Shown here in pieces: positions 52,345 through 60,246 of a stretch of 64,000 nucleotides of DNA (within the stretch, counting starts at the first letter, position 1; every line of letters starts with the position of its first letter). This DNA is from Lentisphaerota bacterium (lineage in GTDB: Bacteria > Verrucomicrobiota > Lentisphaeria > Victivallales > Victivallaceae): NCBI GenBank assembly GCA_015061775.1, contig SUVY01000006.1, positions 1 to 64,000 on the forward strand. The letters run 5' to 3'. The translations under genes were made by a program, and so were the position numbers. The notes below the pieces were generated by a model. It made no database searches, was not told the DNA's origin, and saw only the letters and a program-made list of their open reading frames with translations.

Positions 52345-53665
52345 GGTATTTATCCAGCAGTTGTTTTGCCGCGGAGACGGCGGAGTTTTTATCAGGAAAC
52401 TCTCCGGCAAGCTGACGGTCGAAGAGTTCATTGAGCAGTTTTTTGAATATCGGGGAGGGCTTTGCTCCGAGTGATATCAGATCCGCGCCGGTGACCAAAG
52501 GCTTCTGTTTGAGCACTTCGAGCGGAGTTGAAACAAGCTGGTCGATGAGAAAGAGCCAGCACTCCATAAACTTGTGGCTCGATATGCAGTCGAGACGGTG
52601 CAGCTCAAGTTCAAGCGGAAAATTCTCATCGCAGATAAGCCTTTTGAGTTTCGCCGTCCTCATATCCCTCACGTGTGCCATCCTCATGTGATTTCTCACC
52701 GCCGCCACCACCGCGTCGCGCTGCCGGACAGAAAATTTGAGTCTCATGGCAATATCGTATGCCATATCCGCTCCCTTCTCTTCGTGGCCGAAGGCGCGTA
52801 TGCGGCCGTTGCTGTCGGTGAAGGTGGTGACCGCTTTGCCGATGTCGTGAAGCAGTACGCTCCAGGCGAGGGCGGGGTCGGGAATAGCCATGCGTTCAAG
52901 CATGATCGCGGTGTGGGTGAAAACATCTCCCTCCGGGTGGAACTCTTTTTCCTGTTCCACCCCTTTCAGGGCGTCAACTTCAGGAAGCAGCTCCTTCAGG
53001 AGACCTGTTTCGCTCATCACATTGAGCGCGTACACTCTTCCCGGAGAGGTGAATATGCGGTCGAGTTCGCTTTTTACTCTCTCAGCTGCCAGCAGTTTGA
53101 CGGTATGGGAGAGTTTCTTTATGGCAAGCAGGGTGTTCTCTTCGAGTGTAAATCCGCGCATCGAGGCGAACCTTACTGCCCGCAGCATACGCAGGGCATC
53201 TTCTGAAAACCGCACTTCGGGGTCTCCGACAGTACGGATGATGCCCTTTTTCAAATCCTCCACTCCTCCGGAGAAGTCAGTCACTTCGAGGGAGAAGGGA
53301 TCGCACAGCAGGGCGTTGACGGTGAAATCTCTCCTTACGACATCGCTTTTGAGATCGCGGGAAAACTTTATCTCTTCCGGGTGCCTGCCGTCAAGATAAG
53401 TTCTTTCAAGACGGGACGAGGCAAGTTCAAAGGTAAAGTTTCCGCGTTTGAGCAGGGATACTCCGAAGCTTCTTCCAGCCCAGCGGATATCGGGAAAAAT
53501 CTCTTCAAGTTCATCCGGAAAGGCGGTAGTCACCATATCCAGATCTTTAGGGTCTTTGCCCATGAGCATATCGCGCACAGCTCCGCCGACAATCCGGCAG
53601 TCAAAGCCGGCATCTCTTATCTGCTGCGCTATTGAACGCGCCTCTTTGAGCATGGACTTAAACAT
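52337..53665 (-). CDS. cca: CCA tRNA nucleotidyltransferase with HD domain
   Basis: 442 aa. The nucleotidyltransferase motif RIVGGAVRDMLMGKDPKDLDM carries the catalytic D-x-D. VVRRDFTVNAL and EDALRMLRAVRFAS are also typical. An HD domain (FHPEGDVFTHTAIM and VLLHDIGKAV) follows at about 240-340, as in bifunctional CCA or poly(A) polymerase proteins. It adds or repairs the 3' CCA of tRNA. The start at 53665 has a promoter upstream (53765-53737, minus strand). Distinguishing CCA-adding from poly(A) polymerase by sequence alone is not certain. Confidence 0.88.
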   Translation of the reverse strand: MFKSMLKEARSIAQQIRDAGFDCRIVGGAVRDMLMGKDPKDLDMVTTAFPDELEEIFPDIRWAGRSFGVSLLKRGNFTFELASSRLERTYLDGRHPEEIKFSRDLKSDVVRRDFTVNALLCDPFSLEVTDFSGGVEDLKKGIIRTVGDPEVRFSEDALRMLRAVRFASMRGFTLEENTLLAIKKLSHTVKLLAAERVKSELDRIFTSPGRVYALNVMSETGLLKELLPEVDALKGVEQEKEFHPEGDVFTHTAIMLERMAIPDPALAWSVLLHDIGKAVTTFTDSNGRIRAFGHEEKGADMAYDIAMRLKFSVRQRDAVVAAVRNHMRMAHVRDMRTAKLKRLICDENFPLELELHRLDCISSHKFMECWLFLIDQLVSTPLEVLKQKPLVTGADLISLGAKPSPIFKKLLNELFDRQLAGEFPDKNSAVSAAKQLLDKYHA

Positions 53666-53736
53666 AATTTATACTAATTCCTGAAAAAGCGGTGATATCA
53701 AAATATTGAATTACAGTATTTGATTAAACGCGTTAG

Positions 53737-53765
53737 AATATAACGCTAAGCTTATGATTTGTCAA
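53737..53765 (-). promoter_or_regulatory. Sigma70-type promoter of cca
   Basis: On the minus strand TTGACA (53765-53760), 17 bases and TATATT (53742-53737), 71 bases before the ATG. Confidence 0.65.
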
Positions 53766-53821
53766 ATATATGAAACAGTTTGTTTATACCGATGGATACT
53801 GCCGACAGGATAAAAAGTATT

Positions 53822-53918
53822 TCGCTTTTCTTGAAGAGGGATGGGGGCGCGGGGGAAGGGAGAAACTTCTTTTCTCGTGAAAAGAAGTTTCTCCCTTCCC
53901 CCGCATAACATACTCCCA
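53822..53918 (+). repeat. Type 1 palindromic element, copy H
   Basis: Starts TCGCTTTTCTTGAAGAGGG. The stem 53849-53874 with 53879-53904 is perfect over 26 bp, loop TCGT. It ends 6 bases from the signal peptidase stop codon on the minus strand. It is the cleanest copy of the family. Confidence 0.9.
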
Positions 53919-53923
53919 CATCA

Positions 53924-54466
53924 TCAAAAAAGCGGAGAACCTGCTATTCTCGCCGCCCTCACCTGTCCGAACTTATGGACTCTGACATGCTGACTGCGGT
54001 TGTCTCCAACGGCGAAGTAGTGCCCGGGTTTGACGATGGTGCGCGGAGTGTTCCAATAACTGATATAGTGGACATAAGGCTCCTTTACCGCCTTGCCGTT
54101 GCGGAAGAGGATGCCGTCACGGAAAAATATCTCATCTCCCGGAACTCCGACGATGCGTTTGAGAAAATATACTCCGTCCGAGTATCTGATGATGACGACG
54201 TCGCCGTACTGCGGCTCTGAAAAGAGATATCTCAGTTTCCAGCAGAAGGTGAACCCTTTGCGCGGAAAGGTCGGCATCATGCTTTCCCCCTCTATAAAGC
54301 AGGGGATAAGCAGGAATTTAAAGACGATGAACGCCAGCAGCGCGACAGCTCCCATGCGGATGAAGAACGCCCTGCCCGGTTTGGGAAAAAAGAACTCTTT
54401 GACTTCGGCGCGTCCCGTGCTGTCACCGCTGCGGTGCGCCGACAGAATACGGTTCCAGAGAGACAT
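53924..54466 (-). CDS. lepB: Signal peptidase I
   Basis: 180 aa, at the short end for the family. One membrane segment (about 37-58) is followed by G60-E-S62-M-M-P-T with the nucleophile Ser62, then K103 (YFLKRIVGVPGD) as general base, and the VGDNRS block. The last box is degenerate (QHVRVHKFGQVRAARIAGSP). It cleaves signal peptides of exported proteins. It shares a TAATG overlap with the PilT gene upstream and is the last gene of that run; hairpin copy H follows. Confidence 0.9.
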   Translation of the reverse strand: MSLWNRILSAHRSGDSTGRAEVKEFFFPKPGRAFFIRMGAVALLAFIVFKFLLIPCFIEGESMMPTFPRKGFTFCWKLRYLFSEPQYGDVVIIRYSDGVYFLKRIVGVPGDEIFFRDGILFRNGKAVKEPYVHYISYWNTPRTIVKPGHYFAVGDNRSQHVRVHKFGQVRAARIAGSPLF

Positions 54467-55605
54467 TACCAGAGTTTCTTCTTCTTTTTGACCGTGGCGG
54501 GATCAATACCCTGAGCCCGCAGACGGCGTTCTTCTTCTTCCGCTTCCATCTGGTGGACGAAGCGTGTCTTGTCGCTCGCCTTCATGTACGCCTCTTCTGC
54601 GGAGATGTTTCCGGCGTCATACTGGATCTGGATGGAGTTATCCATTGACTGCATTCCTTTACCGCCTCCGGCGTCGATGATGGTGCGGATATTGGATATC
54701 TGACCCTCGCGGATGGTGTTGGGCAGACCTTCGGTCCAGAGCAGGATCTCGTGGACGGCGACACGTCCTCCGGACAGTTTACGGCAGAGCAGCTGACTTA
54801 CGATACCCTTGAGACAGGACGCGAGCATGGTGCGGATCTGCGCCTGTTCATCCGACGGAAAGGCATCGATGATACGGTCGATGGTCTTGGGAGCGTTGTT
54901 GGTGTGCAGCGTGGCAAAGACCAGCATACCCATGGTGGCGCAGGTGAGTCCGAGACGGATGGTTTCGTTGTCACGCATCTCACCGAGCAGGATGATATCG
55001 GGGTCTGAGCGCATCGCTCCGCGCAGGGCGTCTGGAAAGCTGCGGCTGTGGACTCCGACTTCGCGGTGGACGATGGTGCAGTTCTTGTTCTGATGAACGA
55101 ACTCGATCGGGTCCTCGATGGTGATGATGTGTTTGCTGGTATTGTTGTTGATGTAGTCGATCATGGCGGCGAGGGTGGTGGATTTACCGCTTCCGGTAGG
55201 GCCGGTCACCAGAACAAGTCCGCTGTGATAGGTGCATATCTCCTTGAGGATCTCGGGAAGTTTCAGTTCTTCGATAGTGAGGATCTTTGAGGGGATCTGA
55301 CGCAGAACTGCGCCCATTCCGTGATAGTTGTAGAGGTAGTTGCAGCGGAAACGGGCAAATCCGGGGATCTCATGCGCGAAGTCGAGGTCGCGTTTGTTCA
55401 TGAATTCATCCCATCTCCACACGGGGAGACAGATCTCGCGGAGCATGTACTCCATCTTTTCCGGAGTTATCGGTTCTTCTTCGAGGTTCTGGATATTTCC
55501 ATGGATACGTGCTCTTGCTGGCAGGTTGATCGAGAGGTGAAGGTCCGAGCCGCCCATCGAGAGCATCTGCCGGAGATATCCGTTGATCATCGGTTCGTCG
55601 TTCAT
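54466..55605 (-). CDS. pilT: PilT-like twitching ATPase
   Basis: 379 aa. G135-P-T-G-S-G-K-S-T is the Walker A motif, followed by Asp box (ITIEDPIEFVH), Walker B (DPDIILLGEMRD) and His box (TCATMGMLVFATLHTN). PNTIREGQISNIRTIIDAG is the PilT signature of retraction ATPases. It should power type IV pilus retraction. It lies 14 bases after the second PilT-type gene. The pilus-like gene cluster is about 6.5 kb away on the other strand. Confidence 0.9.
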   Translation of the reverse strand: MNDEPMINGYLRQMLSMGGSDLHLSINLPARARIHGNIQNLEEEPITPEKMEYMLREICLPVWRWDEFMNKRDLDFAHEIPGFARFRCNYLYNYHGMGAVLRQIPSKILTIEELKLPEILKEICTYHSGLVLVTGPTGSGKSTTLAAMIDYINNNTSKHIITIEDPIEFVHQNKNCTIVHREVGVHSRSFPDALRGAMRSDPDIILLGEMRDNETIRLGLTCATMGMLVFATLHTNNAPKTIDRIIDAFPSDEQAQIRTMLASCLKGIVSQLLCRKLSGGRVAVHEILLWTEGLPNTIREGQISNIRTIIDAGGGKGMQSMDNSIQIQYDAGNISAEEAYMKASDKTRFVHQMEAEEEERRLRAQGIDPATVKKKKKLW

Positions 55606-55619
55606 AATGATATACTTCC

Positions 55620-57191
55620 TTACTTTTTGGCTGCGGCGAGTTTCTTGGCTTCTCTGGTTGCGTGCAGCTGTTCCATCTGAGAGATGGCGACTGAGTCAAC
55701 CATGTGCGGACGTCCCGCTTCGTAGGTGATGAGCCCCTGGGTGTATTTTTCGAGGATGCACTGGTCCATGGTGCACATTCCCTGCTTGATACCGACCGAC
55801 ATGGTGGATTTGAGCTGGAATGCTTTGCCTTCAGAGATGATGTTGCTGACCGCCATGGTGTTGAGCATTATCTCATAGACGAGTGTGAGGCCTCCGAAAC
55901 CGTCCGGAATAAGTTTCTGACAGATGATTCCGCGCATTGAACCTGCGGTCATCGCACGGATCTGGGGCTGCTGCGCCGGAGGAAACACATCGAGCAGACG
56001 GTTCAGCGTGTTGGGAGCGTCACCGGTGTGCATGGTTCCGATGACCAAGTGTCCGGTTTCAGCGGCGGTGATGGCGTTTTCGATGGTCTCGAGGTCGTGC
56101 ATTTCACCGATGACGATGACGTCCGGGTCTTCACGCAGCGCGGCTTTGAGGGCGCGTGAGTAGCTTGCGGTGTGCTGTCCGACTTCGCGCTGGGTGACCT
56201 GGCAGCCCTTGGACAGCTGGAGTATCTCGATAGGATCTTCGACGGTGATGACGTGATCCTGGCGTTTGGAGTTGACGATATCGACCAGACTTGCCAGGGT
56301 GGTGGTTTTTCCGGCTCCGATGGGGCCTGTGACCAGAACGAGACCGTTGGTGTAGTCGAGCAGACGCGCGATGGTCGGAATATCTTTTTCCATATATCCG
56401 AGCTCAGCGAGAGAACAGATGTGGTCAGGAACCAGACGGTAGCTGCCCGCGGTTCCGTCTTTTTCCTGCATCAGACAGACGCGGAAACGGTTGATTCCGA
56501 CTTCGAGAGCGTATCCCATATCCTGATCATTGACGAACTGCTCTTTGCTGGCGGCTGAGAGCAGCGAGGTGTTGAGCCTGAAAGAGTCCTCAGCGGTGAG
56601 GACATAACTGTCTATGCGTTCGATTTGAAGGCTGCGGCGCACAAAAGGCATGGAGCCTCCTGATATATGCAGATCGCTGCATCCCAGATGGCGCAGACAG
56701 CTCAGGAGATAGATCATTCTTCCTGCGAGCTCTTCGTCCGAGAGATTGGAAGTATCCGAAAAACTGGGCAGGTCGGCATAGCTGTTGATTTGTGAATAGT
56801 CGATATCAAAGGGCTCAAAGTGGAGTGCCGCCTGATCCTGAACGGTCTTTTCAAAATTTCCTGAGCCGGAGTTCTGCGGAGAAGAAGAGTATTCCTCTTC
56901 ATACTCCTCATCGTAATCTTCCTCAATGTCATCAAACGGCGGAAGCTCTCCGGTCTGAGCCTGTTCGACGGCGTAGTCTGCGAGGGTCTGTATCTGTTCG
57001 AGCAGTTCGGCAGCCTCCTCTTCTGAGGCGTCTCCTGCCATGCGGTCAAGGACGTTCTGGGCGTACTCGGCAAGTCCGCTGCCTTCGGGCAGTTTGTGGA
57101 AAAGTTTGAATCCGTCTGAGGCATCCAGCGCGCCGTTGTCTGCCAGCGCGTAGATGAACCATTGGATTTCAGCTGGGGTGGTGTCCGGCAT
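55620..57191 (-). CDS. Second PilT/PilU-type ATPase with acidic N-terminus
   Basis: 523 aa. The first 160 residues are a non-ATPase extension, with an acidic stretch (DDIEEDYDEEYEEEYSSSP, about 104-122). The PilT-type ATPase domain follows: GPIGAGKTTT (Walker A), ITVEDPIEI, Walker B DPDVIVIGEMHD and ITAAETGHLVIGTMHT. The remainder (AVSNIISEGKAFQLKS) resembles the PilT-like C-terminus. It could be a PilU-type accessory retraction ATPase or an adapted paralogue. The acidic N-terminus may mediate protein interaction. It is the first gene of the three-gene pilT-lepB run. Confidence 0.8.
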   Translation of the reverse strand: MPDTTPAEIQWFIYALADNGALDASDGFKLFHKLPEGSGLAEYAQNVLDRMAGDASEEEAAELLEQIQTLADYAVEQAQTGELPPFDDIEEDYDEEYEEEYSSSPQNSGSGNFEKTVQDQAALHFEPFDIDYSQINSYADLPSFSDTSNLSDEELAGRMIYLLSCLRHLGCSDLHISGGSMPFVRRSLQIERIDSYVLTAEDSFRLNTSLLSAASKEQFVNDQDMGYALEVGINRFRVCLMQEKDGTAGSYRLVPDHICSLAELGYMEKDIPTIARLLDYTNGLVLVTGPIGAGKTTTLASLVDIVNSKRQDHVITVEDPIEILQLSKGCQVTQREVGQHTASYSRALKAALREDPDVIVIGEMHDLETIENAITAAETGHLVIGTMHTGDAPNTLNRLLDVFPPAQQPQIRAMTAGSMRGIICQKLIPDGFGGLTLVYEIMLNTMAVSNIISEGKAFQLKSTMSVGIKQGMCTMDQCILEKYTQGLITYEAGRPHMVDSVAISQMEQLHATREAKKLAAAKK

Positions 57192-57260
57192 TTTCCGTTG
57201 TTCCTTTGCTAATGAATAGTATTATTTGTTACATTATGTTTGTCCGGAAATTACAATAAC

Positions 57261-58694
57261 TCATTGAGTTTGTTTTGTCAAGCTGAAGCGTTGATCTTTC
57301 AGCAAAAATTCCATAGTTTGAAAGTGCTTGGTGATGAAGTATTGCGCCTTCAGGTAGCGGAAGCACTCATTTTTTCCATAGTGCGCGATGAGTTTGCGCG
57401 TGAGAAGCGAGTCCGGAGCAGTCTCATAACTCCATGCCAGCAGATTGCTCATAAAGGTGCTTCTGATGGTGCGGGTGAAGTGTCCGGGAGGGCTCCTGTG
57501 CCCTTCAAATGCCACGCACATAGGCTCATAAGCTCCGACAAATGCCGGAACCAATCCGATGACTCCGAGGGTGACCGCCGCCGCAGTGAGGCGGGTGCTT
57601 TTGCGGCTGAGGACATAACGGAACGTATAGTACATCAGCAGCGGAATTATGCATATCAGATATCTGAAACCGTAGGAAAATCCTCCGAATTCATTGGTTA
57701 TGGTGATGTATATGGCAATTACAGCTCCCGCAGACAGCAGCATGATGATATCGTTGACAGGCAGTTTTTTCCGCAGATGCCAGATCGCCGGGAATATCAG
57801 CAGCAGTACCGGCTGGTAGCTGAACAGTCCGCGGTTGGTGAAGAGCGTTTCAAGGAGATAGATGATATGATTTTTCTGGTCTGTTCCGGGGGAGTAGGTT
57901 CCTCCTGATACGATGTAGAGCGGAAGCATTGTTCCGTAAGCTATATAGTTGAGCCAAACGGATAAGAGGACAACACCTCCTCCGGCAGCTCCGCAGAGCA
58001 CGGCGTTTTTCCACCGCTTCTCTTTTTCTGAAGTGAGCAGGACAGAGAGAGCCGAGGTTGCGAGAAAGACAGCTCCTGCGACCATGTCGAGCGTGAAGAG
58101 GACTCCGGAGGCAAATCCTGCCCAGACGGCGGCTCTTACATCCTGTTTGCGGCGGTATTTGTCGAGAGATATCATGACTCCCGTGACGGCGAGCGCGGCA
58201 GGAACGTGGTTGTTGAAGATGGTCATGAAGCTGAACATCCAGCTTCCGCAGCAGCAGAGCAGCGCGAAGAGGAGTTTCAACCGCATACTTCCCCGAACAG
58301 TGCGGCACAGGTGGCGGAATATCCATACGAAGCAGAGTGCGTTGACCGCACAGCCGAAGATCATGTTCATCATATAGATCATAAAGCTGTAGCTGTTGGA
58401 AAAATTCTTTCCGGAAATCAGCGTGATGACCTTGCTGACCTGCGCCGCGCACCATGAAAGAGCTATCGGTTTATCCGAGTAGATATGATTATTACGTATG
58501 ATTTTGTCAACCGTCTTGAAGTGGGTTTTTTCGATATGGAAAACTCCCTGATCGGCGACGGCTTCGACGACCGCGAGACGGCTGGCTTCCATGCCTGCCA
58601 TGGATACTTCCATCTTGCAGACGAGGGAGCCGGCAATAAGTATCAGCAGTGCTCCGAAGAGAGCGAGCTTGTGATCTTTTTTATCTCTTCTCAC
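57261..58694 (-). CDS. Multi-pass membrane protein, glycosyltransferase-like
   Basis: 477 aa from a GTG start. It has about 11 membrane segments, and the first periplasmic loop has an E-A-S-R-L-A-V-V-E-A-V motif with acidic residues in the position typical of GT-C transferases. The pattern resembles PMT/GT39-like or ArnT-like proteins, but no family is certain. It starts 1 base past the dxr stop codon, which suggests co-transcription with dxr, but a functional link is not evident. Confidence 0.6.
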   Translation of the reverse strand: MRRDKKDHKLALFGALLILIAGSLVCKMEVSMAGMEASRLAVVEAVADQGVFHIEKTHFKTVDKIIRNNHIYSDKPIALSWCAAQVSKVITLISGKNFSNSYSFMIYMMNMIFGCAVNALCFVWIFRHLCRTVRGSMRLKLLFALLCCCGSWMFSFMTIFNNHVPAALAVTGVMISLDKYRRKQDVRAAVWAGFASGVLFTLDMVAGAVFLATSALSVLLTSEKEKRWKNAVLCGAAGGGVVLLSVWLNYIAYGTMLPLYIVSGGTYSPGTDQKNHIIYLLETLFTNRGLFSYQPVLLLIFPAIWHLRKKLPVNDIIMLLSAGAVIAIYITITNEFGGFSYGFRYLICIIPLLMYYTFRYVLSRKSTRLTAAAVTLGVIGLVPAFVGAYEPMCVAFEGHRSPPGHFTRTIRSTFMSNLLAWSYETAPDSLLTRKLIAHYGKNECFRYLKAQYFITKHFQTMEFLLKDQRFSLTKQTQ

Positions 58695-58695
58695 T

Positions 58696-59856
58696 TCAAA
58701 GCTCCACTGCGGTCGCAGCGAGCCGCGCCTCGGCGTCGATCTGCATTATGCGCTCAAGGTTGTCCGGATGCTCGACCGTGTGGCTGTCGAGGACGGTGCG
58801 GATGATGTGCCAGATCCCCGGAAGGGGTATTTCGCCCTTCATAAATCTTGAAACGGCGATATCGTTGGCGGCGTTGAGGACGCATGGTGCGCTTCCTCCG
58901 AGCGAGAGAGCCTGCCGCGCAAGCTGTATGGAGGGGAAACGGTCGTCATCTATCTCTTCAAACTCAAGTTTGCCGAGTTTTGCCAGGTCGAGGCGCGGAA
59001 CAGATCCCGGAAGCCGCTCAGGATAACTCAGAGCATACCTGATGGCAAGACGCATATCCGGAGTCGAGAGCTGGCTGATGATGCTTCCGTCATTGAGTTC
59101 GGCGAAAGCGTGCATGACGCTCGACGGATTGATGACCGCGCCGATCTTTTCCTGCGGGACTCCGAAGAGATAACTTGCTTCGATGACTTCGAGGGCTTTG
59201 TTCATCATGGTCGCCGAGTCGATGGTGATCTTCTGTCCCATGCTCCATGTCGGATGCTTGAGGGCGTCGGCACAGGTGGCTTTTTCGAGTTCCTCTTTGC
59301 TCCATTTGCGGAAAGGACCTCCGGAGGCGGTGAGCCAGATTTTCGATATCTCATCAGGGCGTCTTCCGGCGAGGCATTGGAAAACTCCGGAGTGTTCGCT
59401 GTCCACGGGGACGATTTTCCCTCCGGGGCTTTTGCGGGCCTCTTCCATGACCAGTTCTCCTGCGAGACAGAGCACCTCTTTGCTTGCCAGGGCCACAGTT
59501 TTTCCGCATCTCAAGGCGGATATGACCGGGCGTATTCCGGCTACTCCGATGATGGCGCACAGGAGTATATCCACGTCATCGCGTTCAGCGATACGGACGA
59601 GTTCCGCCTCACCTGCTCCGCAGCTGATGCCGCTGCCGTCGAGGGCGCGGGCAAGGTCAGGTTCAAGAGAAGGGTCTCCGGTAACGGCGGTGTCGGCTCC
59701 GAGGAGTTTTGCCGCCTGGGCGAGCTTATCTATACTTTTATTTGCCGCCACTGCGACGGTGCGGAATTTGTGAGGATTTTCCAGCAGCTCAATGGTTGCG
59801 CTGCTGCCGATGGAGCCGGTGACTCCCAGTACCGCGACGTTCTTGATGTCAGCCAT
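58696..59856 (-). CDS. dxr: 1-deoxy-D-xylulose 5-phosphate reductoisomerase
   Basis: 386 aa, normal. It turns DXP into MEP with NADPH in the non-mevalonate isoprenoid path. VLGVTGSIGSSATIELL is the NADPH-binding start, VDSEHSGVFQCLAG carries the metal ligands, and KITIDSATMMNKALEVIEA is the family signature. WLTASGGPF is also present. It lies 2 bases past the stop codon of the small coiled-coil membrane gene and 1 base before the membrane glycosyltransferase start. Confidence 0.97.
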   Translation of the reverse strand: MADIKNVAVLGVTGSIGSSATIELLENPHKFRTVAVAANKSIDKLAQAAKLLGADTAVTGDPSLEPDLARALDGSGISCGAGEAELVRIAERDDVDILLCAIIGVAGIRPVISALRCGKTVALASKEVLCLAGELVMEEARKSPGGKIVPVDSEHSGVFQCLAGRRPDEISKIWLTASGGPFRKWSKEELEKATCADALKHPTWSMGQKITIDSATMMNKALEVIEASYLFGVPQEKIGAVINPSSVMHAFAELNDGSIISQLSTPDMRLAIRYALSYPERLPGSVPRLDLAKLGKLEFEEIDDDRFPSIQLARQALSLGGSAPCVLNAANDIAVSRFMKGEIPLPGIWHIIRTVLDSHTVEHPDNLERIMQIDAEARLAATAVEL

Positions 59857-59858
59857 TT

Positions 59859-60215
59859 TCAGAGAGTGATGAGAGCGCGTTTCTTTGCCTGCGGAGCAGT
59901 GATTTCGGGTTCAGCGACAGTTATCGGAGCGGGGATCTCCTCTTCGATGACTTCAAAGTCTCCGGTCATCTCGGCGTGCTTGAGCTGGAGAAGTTCCTGC
60001 TGGACGCGTATCTGGCGTCTCTGCTCACCGAGCTGTTCGTTCATGGTTCCGTGCATCTTCTGCAGGGCGTTGAAGAGAGCGATGGTGCGCTCTTCGTTTT
60101 CGCGTACAGCGGCGCGGAAATAGGCAAGCGTGCGGATGATAAGCAGCAGGAGCAATATCATAAGTATAAGCATTACTACCTGGACGACTGCGAGAAATTG
60201 GGGGTCTGCTAACAT
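59859..60215 (-). CDS. Small membrane-anchored coiled-coil protein
   Basis: 118 aa. One N-terminal membrane segment (about 8-30, LAVVQVVMLILMILLLLLII) is followed by a charged coiled coil (about 33-85, ENEERTIALFNALQKMHGTMNEQL) and a Pro/Ala-rich tail. It has no recognised family. It is 2 bases from dxr and 31 bases past the nadE stop codon. It might act as a scaffold at the membrane. Confidence 0.7.
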   Translation of the reverse strand: MLADPQFLAVVQVVMLILMILLLLLIIRTLAYFRAAVRENEERTIALFNALQKMHGTMNEQLGEQRRQIRVQQELLQLKHAEMTGDFEVIEEEIPAPITVAEPEITAPQAKKRALITL

Positions 60216-60246
60216 AGTTGGAATTCCTTTCTGTTTTTTCTATAGT

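Noticed and set aside
2681-53918. Type 1 hairpins as a CRISPR-like array
   Set aside because: Copies are far apart, differ in length and sequence, have no regular spacers, and no cas gene is seen.
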